From NCBI GenBank assembly GCA_021823385.1, contig JAKAOC010000009.1:1-13895 (forward strand): a stretch of DNA of 13,895 bases, written 5' to 3'. Under the pieces are notes generated by a model. That model searched no databases. It had not been told where the DNA came from and was given only the letters and a program-made list of their open reading frames with translations. The stretch is from Actinomycetes bacterium. Its GTDB lineage: Bacteria; Actinomycetota; Acidimicrobiia; Acidimicrobiales; Acidimicrobiaceae. Positions within the stretch are counted from its first letter, which is position 1; each line of letters opens with the position of its first letter. The position numbers and the translations under genes are program-made. Of this stretch, positions 12,705 to 13,895 are shown piece by piece.

Positions 12705-13895
12705 ATGAACCACAAGACCGTGACCCGCCGTAGTGGGTGCGCAGTCCTTTTGGCAGTCGCACCGGTGATCTTGACTGCCTGCGGAAGCGGCGCTCCCTCG
12801 GCGAACTCGACCGGAACGACAACCAGCACTGTCTCGGTATCGTCCACCCAGCCTGCGGTGGCAACGGTGTCGACCCTTCAGTCGTCACCGACCACGACTC
12901 CGCTGCCCCCCGCTTCCTCGATTATCGATTTCAACTTGCTGACCCCCGAGTTCGGCTGGGTGCTGAAATCGACCGGTCTCTACTCAAGCCGGAATGGAGG
13001 AACTAGCTTCAGCGACGTCACGCCCGCACAAGTCGGTTCAGCGACGTTCCTCGCTGCGGACTTTCTGAATACGACCTTCGGATGGCTGGCGGTCGAGCCC
13101 TCTGCCCAGACGGTTGCTATCTATCAAACCTCTAACGCCGGCTTGAACTGGACGGAGCTGCACACGATGAACGTCGACAGCCCTGTGCCCATCACCGGCG
13201 CGAGCCTCTCCCTGGCCAGCACAAGCCACGGGGCGATAGACCTGACTGACGGAGACATGAGCTTCCCGGCGGCTTACTTCGCAACCACCTCCGACGGAGG
13301 TGCCACCTGGAGCGGCGAACAGATGGCCTACCCGGGTCAGCTTGCCCTGCTTGCATCAGGTGTGGACGTCATCCAGATACAGGGAGGGACGAACTTCCTT
13401 GCCGAGAGTCTCGATAACGGCAGGAACTGGGCGGTGATCAATGATCCGCCGCTCCCCTCGGGTTATGCGGGCGATTACGCCTCGGCTATTATCGGTTCGC
13501 TCTCCGAATCAGGCAAGTTTGCGGCGACACTTTCCAAGGTTGGCGTCGGAAATCTCGACGCGACGGCGGTCTATCGTGTTGTGCCGTCCAACGGAGCGCT
13601 TTCGGTAGTGGGTGTGGCCGGTGCCTCCACTACGCGCGCGGTCACCCCCGCCGTTTCTCTTCAAGCGGCCAATGCCGCGGTGTTGATACTTCCGCCCGAC
13701 GCGACACAATCCGGACGATTCGAGTTGTTGACCTCGTCCAACGGTGGAGCGAGCTTCCCCACGTCGCAGGCGATCACCCCGCCGATCGCCTCGGGGCTTA
13801 CGCCTGCGCAAGCCGAAGCCGGGGGAGGGCAGAGCATTAGCGTCGTGCAGGCTTCGTTTCCCGATGCGACTCACGGCTGGGTGCTCTACTCCGAC
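12705..13895 (+). CDS. Lipoprotein with Asp-box / YCF48-like beta repeats (3' truncated by window edge)
   Basis: An open frame of 397 codons runs off the right edge. The ATG at 12705 has GGGAG 6 nt upstream. Residues 1-26 are a lipoprotein signal peptide: basic start, hydrophobic core AVLLAVAPVILTAC and lipobox LTAC with acceptor Cys26. A Ser/Thr/Pro-rich linker (29-72) follows. The rest contains repeats of a turn like S-x-[ND]-[GA]-G-x-[SN]-[WF]: SSRNGGTSF (94-102), TSNAGLNW (142-149), TSDGGATW (195-202), SLDNGRNW (235-242) and SSNGGASF (344-351). F/H-G-W strands occur before some of them (83-85, 125-127, 390-392). These are Asp-box/BNR or YCF48-type repeats of beta-propellers. The protein should sit on the outer face of the membrane; its ligand or substrate is unknown. 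Confidence 0.8.
   Translation, partial: MNHKTVTRRSGCAVLLAVAPVILTACGSGAPSANSTGTTTSTVSVSSTQPAVATVSTLQSSPTTTPLPPASSIIDFNLLTPEFGWVLKSTGLYSSRNGGTSFSDVTPAQVGSATFLAADFLNTTFGWLAVEPSAQTVAIYQTSNAGLNWTELHTMNVDSPVPITGASLSLASTSHGAIDLTDGDMSFPAAYFATTSDGGATWSGEQMAYPGQLALLASGVDVIQIQGGTNFLAESLDNGRNWAVINDPPLPSGYAGDYASAIIGSLSESGKFAATLSKVGVGNLDATAVYRVVPSNGALSVVGVAGASTTRAVTPAVSLQAANAAVLILPPDATQSGRFELLTSSNGGASFPTSQAITPPIASGLTPAQAEAGGGQSISVVQASFPDATHGWVLYSD

Noticed and set aside
1..13895. CRISPR array, tRNA, rRNA, or phage structural genes
   Set aside because: No regularly spaced repeats, cloverleaf or rRNA-like conserved stretches, and no capsid, tail or terminase motifs were found on reading both strands.

Overview
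The window reads as high-GC actinobacterial DNA. The strongest taxonomic clue is a pair of mycothiol-dependent isomerase-family genes, because mycothiol is made by Actinomycetota. Apparent leaderless starts (a TANNNT box 6-7 nt before ATG or GTG) fit this. I cannot place it below phylum.

Layout: (1) 3-98 is the 3' end of a plus-strand gene, possibly a winged-helix regulator. (2) 142-1926, minus strand, holds two paralogous DinB/mycothiol-maleylpyruvate-isomerase-like genes. (3) 2145-3437, minus strand, is a decayed DNA-alkylation-repair block. It has an Ada-AlkA gene shrunk to 129 codons by two frame-preserving deletions, translationally coupled to an ogt-type methyltransferase with one in-frame TGA, plus an unidentified remnant upstream. 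(4) 3484-5622 is an intact divergent pair: a YczE-like membrane protein (minus) and a MocR/GntR-aminotransferase regulator (plus), with an inverted repeat between them. (5) 5857-7915 is a degraded IS21-family element: 5'-truncated istA, frameshifted istB and a right end with two subterminal repeats. A pRiA4b ORF-3-like gene with a one-base frameshift lies inside it. (6) 8033-10716 is a toxin-antitoxin cluster: a PIN-toxin remnant (plus), then yoeB, yefM, a possible 63-codon ORF, hipA and hipB on the minus strand. (7) About 11033-12400 is an ISKra4-family transposase broken by a one-base deletion. (8) 12378-13895, plus strand, carries the 3' remnant of a gene of unknown function and then the start of a long lipoprotein with Asp-box/YCF48-like beta repeats, running off the window.

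Working together: the intact modules are YczE/MocR, YefM-YoeB, HipBA and probably the two isomerase-like genes. The rest is a graveyard of single-base frameshifts, a nonsense codon and short deletions, as expected of an accessory region crossed by insertion sequences, although some single-base lesions could be sequencing errors. I did not find a clear new defence or metabolic system. The least explained pieces are the small ORF overlapping the hipA stop by CTGA, the pRiA4b-like gene inside the IS21 boundaries, two perfect palindromes (7254-7271 and 7986-8002) and the compressed Ada-AlkA gene.
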